Source: a virus. From it: a stretch of DNA of 57,315 nt. Below the pieces are notes generated by a model, which did no database searches, was not told the DNA's origin, and was given only the letters and a program-made list of their open reading frames with translations. The translations under genes and the position numbers were made by a program. The DNA is taken from IMG/VR virus record IMGVR_UViG_3300020175_000009, positions 1-57,315 of that record; one strand, given 5' to 3'. Positions 19,440-26,668 of the stretch are shown here, piece by piece. The first letter of the stretch is position 1. Each line of letters starts with the position of its first letter.

Positions 19440-20044
19440 GTTAACCTATCCTCGATAAAATTAAATATTTCCTGATCAAATTTACCAAAAAACTTTTGGA
19501 AAGCATCAGCTTTTTTATTTTGATCTATATCGCTAGCCATGTCTTTTCTAAAATCGCTTGCACTCATACCACCTTGCATAAGAGGTGCCACATAAGCATA
19601 GATTGTTCCGTCACTATGAGGTGTTAGTTGTGACATATCACTTGGCAGTTTTTGTATACTGCCTCCGCCTAGTCTTCCAGCATCTTTTTCACCATAAACC
19701 AATATAGTAGCAGTGCTGTTGTTGTCTCTTCCCACAGTGGTAGGCTCACTACGGTATGGATTGCTGTTGACAATCTTATCTGCAGGTATACCAAACATTT
19801 TTGACATAATACTTTTCTTTTCATCGAATGTAAACGGATCCTCACTAAAGTCCCCAGCACTGTGTGCTTTTTGTGCTTTCTGACTGAATGTAGTAGCAAT
19901 GAATACGTTATCCGAGCCAAATTTATTGACTAGATGTTTGTATACATCACGGTGTCCTTGGTGCATAGGCTGAAACCGTCCACCATAGAACACTACAGCA
20001 TTGTCTACATTTTCTGTTATTTTTAAAATTTCACTAATAATCAT
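19436..20044 (-). CDS. Nucleotidyltransferase (cytidylyltransferase-like) fold protein
   Basis: This 202-aa protein has the HxGH nucleotidyltransferase fold: VVFYGGRFQPMHQGHRDVY at residues 17-35, with the nucleotide-binding HQGH, and SASDFRKDM near 160, where family members carry the ISSTxIR-type motif. Enzymes of this fold add a nucleotide to a phosphorylated substrate (NMN, pantetheine phosphate, glycerol phosphate). The substrate here is unknown; the FYGGRFQPMHQGH start is closest in look to NMN adenylyltransferases. It is the first gene of the baseplate operon and overlaps the next gene by four bases, so it is made late with structural proteins. A late-promoter-like CTAAATAC lies 16 bases upstream. 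A role in NAD metabolism or in virion modification are both open. Confidence 0.75.
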   Translation of the reverse strand: MIISEILKITENVDNAVVFYGGRFQPMHQGHRDVYKHLVNKFGSDNVFIATTFSQKAQKAHSAGDFSEDPFTFDEKKSIMSKMFGIPADKIVNSNPYRSEPTTVGRDNNSTATILVYGEKDAGRLGGGSIQKLPSDMSQLTPHSDGTIYAYVAPLMQGGMSASDFRKDMASDIDQNKKADAFQKFFGKFDQEIFNFIEDRLT

Positions 20045-20059
20045 GGCTTATCTCCACTA

Positions 20060-20067
20060 GTATTTAG
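20060..20067 (-). promoter_or_regulatory. Late promoter-like CTAAATAC before the baseplate operon
   Basis: On the minus strand CTAAATAC stands 16 bases before the ATG at 20044, followed by a GGAG ribosome site. It matches seven of the eight bases shared by the ATAAATAC elements elsewhere in the window. The leader would be very short, so the match is only suggestive. Confidence 0.45.
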
Positions 20068-20083
20068 TATAAAAAGAAACCGG

Positions 20084-20112
20084 TTGACAGTCAAGTATAA
20101 ACACGCTAGAAT
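20084..20112 (+). promoter_or_regulatory. Sigma70-like promoter for gp55-gp47-gp46
   Basis: TTGACA at 20084-20089 and TAGAAT at 20107-20112 are separated by exactly 17 bases. This is a near-consensus host-type promoter and starts about 20 bases before the gp55 ATG. It implies that the late sigma factor and recombination genes are read early or in mid-infection by the host holoenzyme. Confidence 0.75.
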
Positions 20113-20135
20113 GTATGAAACTAAGGAGTGTTCTG

Positions 20136-21023
20136 ATGGCGGCAAAAAATCATTATCTATCAAACAAAGAATTGTTGAAAGAAATTCATAATTCTAAAAT
20201 GAGTTATAGTTATGTAAAAGACGACAAGTACTTTTACTTTGACTTAATTGTTGAAGGTGACATAGAAATTACAAAAGATCATATTGATGAAGCGAGGCAG
20301 AATCGTGCATCACGTATGCAGAAACAAGCACATGAAGCTGAAGTAAAGCGTTGGGAACGTGGAGAGCTTGATCGTAAAACTAAACCCAGAGCTGCTGACT
20401 TTGTAGTTAGTATGGAATCTATTGCTGACGAAGACTTGGTTATTCGTGTAATGACATTTGACCATGTTCCTCTTGAAAAACGCAAAAACAACCCAAAAAC
20501 AGTGGCTGACAATCACAGTCGTTGCAACTTCCCCCCATTTAAACACATTGCACTTGTTGATGGTAAATGGGATGAAGTAGTTCGCAGTCATTGGGAAGGC
20601 GGGATTGGTAATGGTCAATTTAGCGTAGATCACGGAAAAACCAATGAAAGGCTTGCTAAAATGTATATGATGCTGTGTCACCGTTATAGTATGCGTGGCA
20701 ACTGGCGTGGTTATACATATGTTGATGAAATGCGTGGGCAAGCATTGCTACAGTTAACACAGATTGGTTTACAATTTAATGAATTGAAGTCACAAAATCC
20801 ATTTGCTTATTATACTGCGGCTATCAACAATAGCTTTACTCGTGTACTAAATTTAGAAAAACGTAGCCAAAACATTCGAGACGATTTACTAGAACAAGGC
20901 GGCCTAAACCCCTCTAGCACTAGAACATTTACAGCAGAATGGCAAGCGCAACAGGATCGAATTGCTATTGAAGATGAAAAACTAAGAAATAAAACTGAAA
21001 CAACTGAGCAAGACGGAGAATAA
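20136..21023 (+). CDS. 55: Late sigma factor gp55
   Basis: This 295-aa protein is the T4-type late transcription sigma factor. It binds the host core polymerase and, with gp45 clamp and gp33, directs it to TATAAATA-type late promoters. The sigma region 2-like core is at about residues 195-260: NWRGYTYVDEMRGQALLQL, then NPFAYYTAAINNSFTRVLN and EKRSQNIRDDLLE. I chose the ATG at 20136 because AAGGAG lies seven bases before it; an in-frame ATG at 20115 has no such site. The protein is longer than T4 gp55 (185 aa) because of an N-terminal part of about 130 residues with a charged helix (residues 60-95). Its target motifs are plentiful in this window. Confidence 0.88.
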   Translation: MAAKNHYLSNKELLKEIHNSKMSYSYVKDDKYFYFDLIVEGDIEITKDHIDEARQNRASRMQKQAHEAEVKRWERGELDRKTKPRAADFVVSMESIADEDLVIRVMTFDHVPLEKRKNNPKTVADNHSRCNFPPFKHIALVDGKWDEVVRSHWEGGIGNGQFSVDHGKTNERLAKMYMMLCHRYSMRGNWRGYTYVDEMRGQALLQLTQIGLQFNELKSQNPFAYYTAAINNSFTRVLNLEKRSQNIRDDLLEQGGLNPSSTRTFTAEWQAQQDRIAIEDEKLRNKTETTEQDGE

Positions 21024-21025
21024 AA

Positions 21026-22051
21026 TTGTTATTTGATGAAGCTGTTATCTTTACCGATATACATTTCGGTATGAAAAATAACTCACGAGTACACAATACT
21101 GATTGTGAAGAATTCATTATTTGGATGATTGAAGAAGCACACAAGAGAAACATTAAAAAATGTTTGTTTTTGGGTGACTGGCATCACAATCGAGCCAGCA
21201 TTAATGTCAGTACAATGAATTATACCACAAGTAACTTGCAACGCTTAAATGATGCGTTTGATGAAGTTATTATGATCACTGGCAACCACGACCTGTATTA
21301 TCGTGAAAAGCGTGAGATTCATAGTATTCCAATGGTTGACAAGTATCCCAATATTCATATGATTAATGACGGTACTGAAATTATTGATGACTGTGCTTTC
21401 GTTCCATGGCTAGTAGAGGACGAACACAAGAAACTAAAAGAACTAAACGTAAAGTATATCTTTGGTCACTTTGAGCTTCCGCACTTCTTTATGAATGCTA
21501 TGGTACAAATGCCTGATCACGGGCACGGCTTACGTCCAGATGATTTAAACAAAGCTGACAAGGTGTTCAGTGGACACTTTCACAAACGGCAAACACGTGG
21601 TAACATCATTTATCCTGGAAATTGCTTTCCACATAACTATGCTGATGCATGGGATGATGAACGTGGTATCACATTCCTCAAATGGGGCCATGAGCCAGAG
21701 TTTGTAAACTGGACAGATGCACCAAAATATCGTACAATTAACTTATCTAAATTGATTGACAATCCTGAAGAAATATTGTCTAATAAGACACACTGTCGTA
21801 TTACACTTGACGTTGGCATCACATATGAAGAAGCTAACTTTATCAAGGAGACTTTTGCAGAACAGTATAATCTCCGTGAGATTACATTGTTGCCCAGCAA
21901 AAAAGAAGAACACACACAAGACTGGAACACTGGTGCTGAAATTGAAATTGAAAACGTAGATCAAATTGTTCTCAATCAATTGAATGCTATCGACAGTAAT
22001 ACAATTAGAAACGATTTGCTTATTAGCATTTATAATGGATTACATAATTAA
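21026..22051 (+). CDS. 47: Recombination endonuclease subunit gp47 (Mre11-like)
   Basis: This 341-aa protein is the metallophosphoesterase subunit of the gp46/gp47 complex, which resects DNA ends for recombination-dependent replication. The metal-binding motifs appear in order: DIHFG (about residue 10), GDWHHNR (about 52), GNHDLYY (about 87), GHFE (about 147) and GHFHKRQ (about 183). Length equals that of T4 gp47 (339 aa). The start is a TTG two bases after the gp55 stop, within translational coupling range. Its last base overlaps the gp46 ATG (TAATG arrangement). Confidence 0.93.
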   Translation: MLFDEAVIFTDIHFGMKNNSRVHNTDCEEFIIWMIEEAHKRNIKKCLFLGDWHHNRASINVSTMNYTTSNLQRLNDAFDEVIMITGNHDLYYREKREIHSIPMVDKYPNIHMINDGTEIIDDCAFVPWLVEDEHKKLKELNVKYIFGHFELPHFFMNAMVQMPDHGHGLRPDDLNKADKVFSGHFHKRQTRGNIIYPGNCFPHNYADAWDDERGITFLKWGHEPEFVNWTDAPKYRTINLSKLIDNPEEILSNKTHCRITLDVGITYEEANFIKETFAEQYNLREITLLPSKKEEHTQDWNTGAEIEIENVDQIVLNQLNAIDSNTIRNDLLISIYNGLHN

Positions 22052-23829
22052 TGTCATTGAATATCAAAAATATCACTGTTAAAAACTTTATGAGTGTAGG
22101 TAATGTTACTCAAGCTGTACAGTTTGACACTGCCGGACTAACACTTGTACTGGGCAATAATATTGACTTGGGTGGCGATGGTTCACGTAATGGAACTGGT
22201 AAAACAACAATTGTCAATGCACTTAGCTTTGCCCTTTTTGGTAATGCACTATATAATATTAAAAAAGATAACCTAGTCAATAAGACAAACAACAAGCAAA
22301 TGGTTGTTACTGTTGACTTTGAAAAAGATGGCACAAACTATCGTATTGAACGTGGACGCAAGCCTAACTTATTTAAGTTTCTAGTTAACGATATTAACAA
22401 TATGGAAGGTGCAACTGACGAAATGCAAGGCGAAGGTAAACTGAGCCAAGTTGCTATTGAAAAAGTTTTGGGCATGAGTCACACAATGTTCAAACACATT
22501 GTTGCACTTAATACATATACTGAACCGTTTCTCAGTATGCGAGCAAATGATCAACGTGAGTTGATTGAACAACTTTTGGGTATTACTCAATTGTCTGAAA
22601 AAGCTGATATTCTGAAAGATCTTGTCAAACAAAGCAAAGACAGAATACAAGAAGAAACATATCGTATTCGTGCTACTGAAGAAGCTAACGAAAGAATTGG
22701 CAAGAGTATTACTGATTTAGAACGTCGCCAACGTGTCTGGCAGCAGAAGAAACAATCAAATATCGATGAATATAAGAAAGACTTACTTGCACTAGAACAT
22801 ATCGACATTGAAGAAGAACTACAAGCACATGTTGCGTTTGCTGAATTTAATGAAAATAAGTCTAAAATTGAAACAGCGCAGAGATGGATTAATAGTCTCA
22901 ATTCTGACGATAAGAAACAAGAAAAAGTTATCGCCAAACTTAATGATGAAATCAAGTTACTTAAAGAACACACTTGCTATGCTTGCGGTCAAGAAATGCA
23001 CGATGATAAACAAGAAAGTATCCTCTCTGCAAAAGAAGAACAAAAGCAAGAAGCTACCATGCAATTGCTTGCTAATAATACACAACTACAAGAACATGAA
23101 GCTGTTGTTGCAGAGATTGGTGAACTTGGTTCTGCACCTCACATTGAGTACAACACAGTACAAGAAGCATTTGAGCATCAGAATAAAATCCAACAAACTA
23201 ACAATAACTTAGAAAACGCCCAAAGCGAAACTGATCCGTATGCTGATCAGATTGATGCTCTAAAGAACACCGGGTTACAAGAACTTGATTGGACTGAAGT
23301 AAATAGACTAACTGAGCTCAAGGAGCACCAAGACTTTCTTCTTAAATTGCTAACTAATAAGGATAGCTTTATTCGTAAAAAGATTATTGAACAAAACTTA
23401 CAATTCATGAACAACCGTTTGGAATACTATATTACTAAACTTGGATTACCGCACGAAGTGCAATTCCAAAGCGATCTAAATGTAAGCATTGTTCAACTTG
23501 GTCAAGACTTAGATTTTGATAACCTGTCACGTGGAGAACGTAACAGACTTATCCTAGGACTTAGTTGGGCATTCCGTGATGTGTTTGAAAGTATGAACCA
23601 TCCTATTAACTTAGTTTGTATTGACGAGCTAGTTGACAGTGGTATGGATACAATTGGCGTTGAGAGCGCACTGGGCGTTCTCAAGAAAATGGAACGAGAA
23701 AGATATAAAAATATTTTGCTGATCTCACACCGAGATGAGCTTGTAGGAAGGGTAAATAACGTATTGCAAGTTACTAAAGAAAACGGCTTTACTACTTTCA
23801 ATACTGAAGTAGAAATCGTTGATGCCTAA
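22051..23829 (+). CDS. 46: Recombination endonuclease subunit gp46 (Rad50-like)
   Basis: This 592-aa protein is the Rad50/SbcC-like ATPase partner of gp47. Walker A is GSRNGTGKTT at about residues 45-54. Two coiled-coil arms (about 180-300 and 320-440) flank a zinc-hook CYACGQ near residue 310. The ABC signature LSRGERNRL is near 492 and Walker B with its D-loop is LVCIDELVDSGMD near 522. T4 gp46 has 560 aa. It starts at the gp47 stop and its own end overlaps a small gene by eight bases, making a compact four-gene transcription unit from gp55 onward. Confidence 0.94.
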   Translation: MSLNIKNITVKNFMSVGNVTQAVQFDTAGLTLVLGNNIDLGGDGSRNGTGKTTIVNALSFALFGNALYNIKKDNLVNKTNNKQMVVTVDFEKDGTNYRIERGRKPNLFKFLVNDINNMEGATDEMQGEGKLSQVAIEKVLGMSHTMFKHIVALNTYTEPFLSMRANDQRELIEQLLGITQLSEKADILKDLVKQSKDRIQEETYRIRATEEANERIGKSITDLERRQRVWQQKKQSNIDEYKKDLLALEHIDIEEELQAHVAFAEFNENKSKIETAQRWINSLNSDDKKQEKVIAKLNDEIKLLKEHTCYACGQEMHDDKQESILSAKEEQKQEATMQLLANNTQLQEHEAVVAEIGELGSAPHIEYNTVQEAFEHQNKIQQTNNNLENAQSETDPYADQIDALKNTGLQELDWTEVNRLTELKEHQDFLLKLLTNKDSFIRKKIIEQNLQFMNNRLEYYITKLGLPHEVQFQSDLNVSIVQLGQDLDFDNLSRGERNRLILGLSWAFRDVFESMNHPINLVCIDELVDSGMDTIGVESALGVLKKMERERYKNILLISHRDELVGRVNNVLQVTKENGFTTFNTEVEIVDA

Positions 23830-23986
23830 CTCAAAATGGATATATGAGCGGGATAATGAAAAAGTTTATCGCCGCAAATATGGACAACGTGACCGACACC
23901 TTATGTTGGGAGAATCTCACGAAGACGTGGGGATAGATATATGGCAATTACTCAAAAGAGTTATTGACGATAATGAAGAAGTGTAG
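23822..23986 (+). CDS. Small conserved-type protein downstream of gp46
   Basis: This 54-aa frame starts with an ATG overlapping the last eight bases of gp46 and ends at a TAG at 23986. It begins MPNSKWIYERDNEKVYRRKYG, a pattern I associate with short proteins after gp46 in marine T4-like phages, and ends with an acidic helix (LLKRVIDDNEEV). There is no recognisable domain. The tight overlap with gp46 and good codon pattern support a real gene. Function unknown; position suggests something linked to DNA metabolism. Confidence 0.7.
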   Translation: MPNSKWIYERDNEKVYRRKYGQRDRHLMLGESHEDVGIDIWQLLKRVIDDNEEV

Positions 23987-24012
23987 TATCGTAAGATATT
24001 ATAGGAAACAAT

Positions 24013-24465
24013 TTGTTACCTTGGACGTATAGCGGAGAGACAGTTACTGAGTTGCCGGAAGATTGCGCTGGCTTTGTATACTTAATCACGAATACACAAT
24101 CAGGCAGAATGTATATTGGGAAGAAACTAGCTAAGTTTTCCAAAACAAAATACAAGATGCACACACAAAAAAATGGCAAAAAAGTTAGAAAAAAAATTAA
24201 ATCAAAAATAGACTCAGACTGGAAAACATATTATGGCTCATCAAACGCACTAACAACAGATATTGAAACTTTAGGCACCGAAAACTTCACAAGAGAAATA
24301 TTATTTTATTGTAACAGCAAAGCAGAATGCAGTTACATTGAGGCACGAGAACAATTTACCAGAAAAGTACTAGAATCAGACGATTATTATAACGGACACA
24401 TACAGGTCCGTGTACATGGCTCACATATACTAACAGAACAGCTACAAAAAAACAAAAACTGCTAG
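24013..24465 (+). CDS. GIY-YIG-type endonuclease
   Basis: This 150-aa protein has a GIY-YIG nuclease start: GFVYLITNTQSGRMYIGKK at residues 20-38, where FVY stands for GIY and YIG is kept. It is followed by a basic stretch (KNGKKVRKKIKSKI) and YYGSSNAL, typical of this group, and a glutamate-bearing helix CSYIEAREQF near residue 112 that would carry the metal-binding Glu. Such enzymes are common free-standing or intron-borne homing endonucleases of T4-like phages. The start is a TTG at 24013 behind AGGAAAC. A 650-base gene-free stretch with strong RNA-like folding begins directly after its stop, so a link to a mobile RNA element is possible. Confidence 0.75.
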   Translation: MLPWTYSGETVTELPEDCAGFVYLITNTQSGRMYIGKKLAKFSKTKYKMHTQKNGKKVRKKIKSKIDSDWKTYYGSSNALTTDIETLGTENFTREILFYCNSKAECSYIEAREQFTRKVLESDDYYNGHIQVRVHGSHILTEQLQKNKNC

Positions 24466-24469
24466 AGAC

Positions 24470-24909
24470 CATCTCAAAACTCCCTTAAAAACTGATCATA
24501 AGGTTGGCACGCCAGATATTATCGTGCTGCGAATCCGTTCCTGATAGAGACGGTAAGCAATGGGCTATTCAGTTGTCCGATTCAATACACTACCCGGTTT
24601 AATCGCCGGATGCCTAAAAGACCTTGCCTATGCGAGAGTGCTTTTGTATTGTCTAAAAGGTTGTAACACAGAGATGTGTGAATAAAAGATCAAGCTCTCC
24701 TGACACTTGGAACTTGATGGACTGTTTTTAGCTGTCATATTGGCAAAAAACACTATAGTCTGTGCTACCAAGGCAGCATGTAATAGAGGTACAGCGTAAC
24801 CGCCTCCCCAATAATTGGTTTGTTAATATGATGTGTGTAATAATGACGGGAAATAACCAATCATTGTTTATTCATTACTAGGCCAAAACCAGGCTTAGTG
24901 TGAATAAAC
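24470..24909. ncRNA. Candidate large structured RNA (strand not proven, + most likely)
   Basis: No open frame of note covers this stretch, yet it is less AT-rich than the spacer that follows and shows a chain of local stems: 24507-24527 (GCACG/CGTGC), 24535-24553 (CCGT/ACGG), 24594-24609 (CCGG/CCGG), 24616-24645 (AAAAG/CTTTT with inner CTTGC/GCGAG), 24666-24679 (ACACA, GAGA loop, TGTGT), 24689-24718 (ATCAAG/CTTGAT), 24723-24752 (TGTTTTT/AAAAACA), 24762-24779 (TGCT/AGCA), 24786-24806 (GAGG/CCTC), 24814-24861 (ATTGGTT/AACCAAT) and 24866-24909 (about 18 pairs). It is not a tRNA or tmRNA that I recognise. I looked for group I intron core strings and found none convincing. It could belong to a known ornate phage RNA class or be new. 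Confidence 0.55.
24866..24909 (+). other. Long hairpin closing the candidate RNA
   Basis: GTTTATTCA at 24866 pairs perfectly with TGAATAAAC ending at 24909, and an inner arm TACTAGGCC/GGCTTAGTG adds more pairs with one bulge and a wobble, leaving an AAAACCA loop. No T-run follows directly, so it is more likely part of the RNA than a simple terminator. Confidence 0.6.
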
Positions 24910-24918
24910 TTCAAGGAA

Positions 24919-24980
24919 ATGATATAATAAATGAACGATTATATAATATGTTCATTATTTTTATATCATAATAATTTTTT
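24919..24980 (+). terminator. Terminator-like AT-rich hairpin with T-run
   Basis: ATGATATAATAAATGAAC at 24919-24936 pairs with GTTCATTATTTTTATATCAT at 24950-24969 apart from small bulges. A run of six T follows at 24975-24980. The stem is AT-rich, but the shape fits termination of a transcript coming from gp55-gp46-GIY-YIG and the structured stretch. Confidence 0.5.
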
Positions 24981-25009
24981 CGAACTTTAATAATAAAGTA
25001 ATATATCGA

Positions 25010-25052
25010 TTAAAGCGATAGCTTTAAGAAGATATAATGCTCGTAGAGCATT
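25010..25052. other. Pair of perfect 7-bp mini-hairpins
   Basis: TTAAAGC GATA GCTTTAA at 25010-25027 and AATGCTC GTA GAGCATT at 25036-25052 are two perfect hairpins with tiny loops, nine bases apart. They lie in AT-rich sequence between the terminator-like hairpin and the next gene. They could be RNA processing sites, protein-binding sites or the 5' leader structure of the downstream gene. Confidence 0.5.
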
Positions 25053-25062
25053 TGATAAGATT

Positions 25063-25071
25063 CATAAATAT
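25063..25071 (+). promoter_or_regulatory. Late promoter-like CATAAATAT
   Basis: CATAAATAT lies 43 bases before the ATG at 25114 and matches the ATAAATA core of late promoters. TTGACA follows at 25071 but has no good -10 partner at 17 bases. TTGACA and TGTCA (25071-25093) also form a weak hairpin. Confidence 0.45.
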
Positions 25072-25113
25072 TGACAGTACAATTTACATTGTCACAATTC
25101 TGAGTAGAAATAT

Positions 25114-25554
25114 ATGAACTTCAAAATATTCCAAGATAAATTTGTCGAGTGGATTATTCAAGACGTCGAAGCAAAAAAGATCGATGGTTTTCCTGTTTGT
25201 CCATTTGCACGTAAGGCAAGACTAACCAACAAGATACAATTTTTAGATTGTAGAGATAACTTAAAATCACAATATGAGTTGTTTGATAAGGAAACTTATG
25301 AGATCGCCATTGCTTGGGTTGATGGTCAAGACATAACTGATGTACAGGTTGTTCTTGACGAGTTATCAAAAGAAAATCCGGATCTATTGTACTTTACTAG
25401 TACTCCAGAGTCCGGACATTTTGTACAGAACTTTACTAATTGTGTTTTTATTCAGTTAAGAGCTGATATTATACAGAAGCGTGGTTTCTTGCACACTACA
25501 ACTTACTATGACAGTTGGCCAAAAGATTATTATGAGAATATTACAAAACTATAG
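25114..25554 (+). CDS. Unknown phage protein with CPFA motif
   Basis: This 146-aa protein is not one I can assign. It starts with an amphipathic helix (FQDKFVEWIIQDVEAKK), then DGFPVCPFARKARL at residues 24-37, a segment typical of small conserved phage and bacterial proteins of unknown role. An alpha/beta body follows and it ends in YYDSWPKDYYENITKL. No signal peptide or membrane segment. It stands alone between the structured AT-rich spacer and the leftward tail-chaperone genes. Its TAG stop and the TAG of the opposing gene share the palindrome CTATAG, so the two convergent genes end back to back with no terminator between. Confidence 0.75.
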   Translation: MNFKIFQDKFVEWIIQDVEAKKIDGFPVCPFARKARLTNKIQFLDCRDNLKSQYELFDKETYEIAIAWVDGQDITDVQVVLDELSKENPDLLYFTSTPESGHFVQNFTNCVFIQLRADIIQKRGFLHTTTYYDSWPKDYYENITKL

Positions 25555-25767
25555 GAATTGCTTTCCTGATTTTGAGTTTTCGTAATGATTTATTTTTTCC
25601 ACAAGCATTCGCAAGCTATCAACAGGCATAGACATTATGTCCTGATAGTTTAAGTTTAATCCACTATACATCAATAGATCCATATAATTGCTTTCAGTTT
25701 CTTCAAGCTGTTTATTATATCTATTGACGATTTTTTCTATCTCTTTCGGTTGACTAGTGGCGATCAA
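25549..25767 (-). CDS. Downstream frame of the gp26-like chaperone, probably read by -1 frameshift
   Basis: This 72-codon frame begins with only a TTG at 25767, overlapping the stop of the gp26-like gene, and has no spaced ribosome site. It lies in the -1 phase of that gene, and a T TTT TTC heptamer sits six bases before the TTG. A -1 slip there would join residues up to SNFF to RRLIATSQPKEIEK and give a product of about 350 aa. The frame is helical and charged (KEIEKIVNRYNKQLEETESN), as expected for the T part of tail-chaperone G/GT pairs. Small proteins after gp26 in related phages are sometimes named gp51; I cannot confirm that. Separate initiation at TTG remains possible. Confidence 0.65.
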   Translation of the reverse strand: MIATSQPKEIEKIVNRYNKQLEETESNYMDLLMYSGLNLNYQDIMSMPVDSLRMLVEKINHYENSKSGKQFL

Positions 25768-26600
25768 CCTACGAAAAAATTTGAGATGTCCAAATCAACA
25801 TCAGCTTCCCAAGTGTGTTGGCAACTTTGGCATGTTGTTTTAAATGTAGTATCAATACCACTGTCGCTCAAACCTTCAATTACTTTTTTGATTGATTCAT
25901 AATCATCTTTTGTAATAGACTTTAACCACTCGCGGATCATGTCTTTGTCGTCAATAACTTCGTCATCCGGCATCCTAACTGACATAACACAGTTAGTAAT
26001 TAAGTTGACCGTCAAATCAGCTAGTTCAACAAATGTTTGACCAAATATTTTTGCTTGCTGTTCTTCACTGTTGTCTTTTGATTGAAGAACGCCCTGTATC
26101 ATTTTTTGTTGCTTAACTTGTTGAATTTGCATAAGTGTTCTTTCACTTAATGTGTAAGGCTTTAATCTTACAACAAAGTCATTTTGCAATTTCAATTTAT
26201 TTGATACTTCAGTTGGGGTATGCCTCGCCATCAGTCTGTTTGCATCAACACTCATTGCGTTCATCTCACTGCATTTTTCACATGCGATATCAATATCAAT
26301 CTCTTTGCCATAACTTGCTTGTCTAATTCCAATCATTATCATTAATAGATCGTTAACTGGAATTTGGTTAGGGTCAGCAATATCAGGACAGCAACTTTTA
26401 ATCAAACTCACAGTCGCCTCTCCATTAAACAGTGCATCTGGAGATTTAGTAATAATTTCATCTCTAGCAGTCATACTATAAATTGCTAGCTCTCCGTCTA
26501 CACTAAGCTTCGGCTTTGGATCATAATATTCTCCACCACTGGGCAATGTGATGTACATTGCTGGTTTTCTGTAGGCCTTTATTAAAGGGTTGTCATTCAT
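25764..26600 (-). CDS. 26: gp26-like baseplate hub / tail-chaperone protein
   Basis: This 278-aa protein resembles the gp26 family of T4-like phages: it starts NPLIKAYRKPAMYITLPSGG, a typical opening. Two cysteine pairs, CEKC (about residue 110) and CQSC (about 258), may bind zinc. In T4, gp26 is needed for hub assembly and is not a major virion part. I set the start at the ATG at 26600 because GGAGAAAACC precedes it; an upstream in-frame TTG has no site. It lies divergent to two tape-measure-like genes and ends in a frameshift signal, which together suggest that it is the phage's G-type tape-measure chaperone. Late-promoter GATAAATAC lies 42 bases upstream. Confidence 0.72.
   Translation of the reverse strand: MNDNPLIKAYRKPAMYITLPSGGEYYDPKPKLSVDGELAIYSMTARDEIITKSPDALFNGEATVSLIKSCCPDIADPNQIPVNDLLMIMIGIRQASYGKEIDIDIACEKCSEMNAMSVDANRLMARHTPTEVSNKLKLQNDFVVRLKPYTLSERTLMQIQQVKQQKMIQGVLQSKDNSEEQQAKIFGQTFVELADLTVNLITNCVMSVRMPDDEVIDDKDMIREWLKSITKDDYESIKKVIEGLSDSGIDTTFKTTCQSCQHTWEADVDLDISNFFVG
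25773..25779 (-). promoter_or_regulatory. Slippery heptamer T TTT TTC, candidate -1 frameshift site
   Basis: On the minus strand the gp26-like gene ends AAT TTT TTC GTA GGT TGA. The in-phase heptamer T TTT TTC fits the X XXY YYZ rule for -1 slippage, just two sense codons before the stop. The -1 frame continues open for 74 codons to 25549. Confidence 0.65.
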
Positions 26601-26611
26601 GGTTTTCTCCA

Positions 26612-26620
26612 AATAAATAC
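26612..26620 (+). promoter_or_regulatory. Late promoter-like AATAAATAC for the tape-measure genes
   Basis: AATAAATAC stands 49 bases before the ATG at 26669. It faces the minus-strand element at 26642-26650, so both transcripts would overlap in their leaders. Confidence 0.6.
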
Positions 26621-26641
26621 ATTATATAATGCATCCTATTT

Positions 26642-26650
26642 GTATTTATC
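26642..26650 (-). promoter_or_regulatory. Late promoter-like GATAAATAC for the gp26-like gene
   Basis: On the minus strand GATAAATAC lies 42 bases before the ATG at 26600. It is a full match to the extended consensus seen before the 47023 fibre gene (GATAAATAC). Confidence 0.62.
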
Positions 26651-26668
26651 CTATAAAGTGAGTAGTTA

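Noticed and set aside
24466-25113. tRNA, tmRNA or group I intron in the gene-free stretch
   Set aside because: I found no acceptor/T-loop pair with a CCA-type end, no tag-peptide frame and no convincing P/Q/R/S core strings; the flanking genes are not visibly split.
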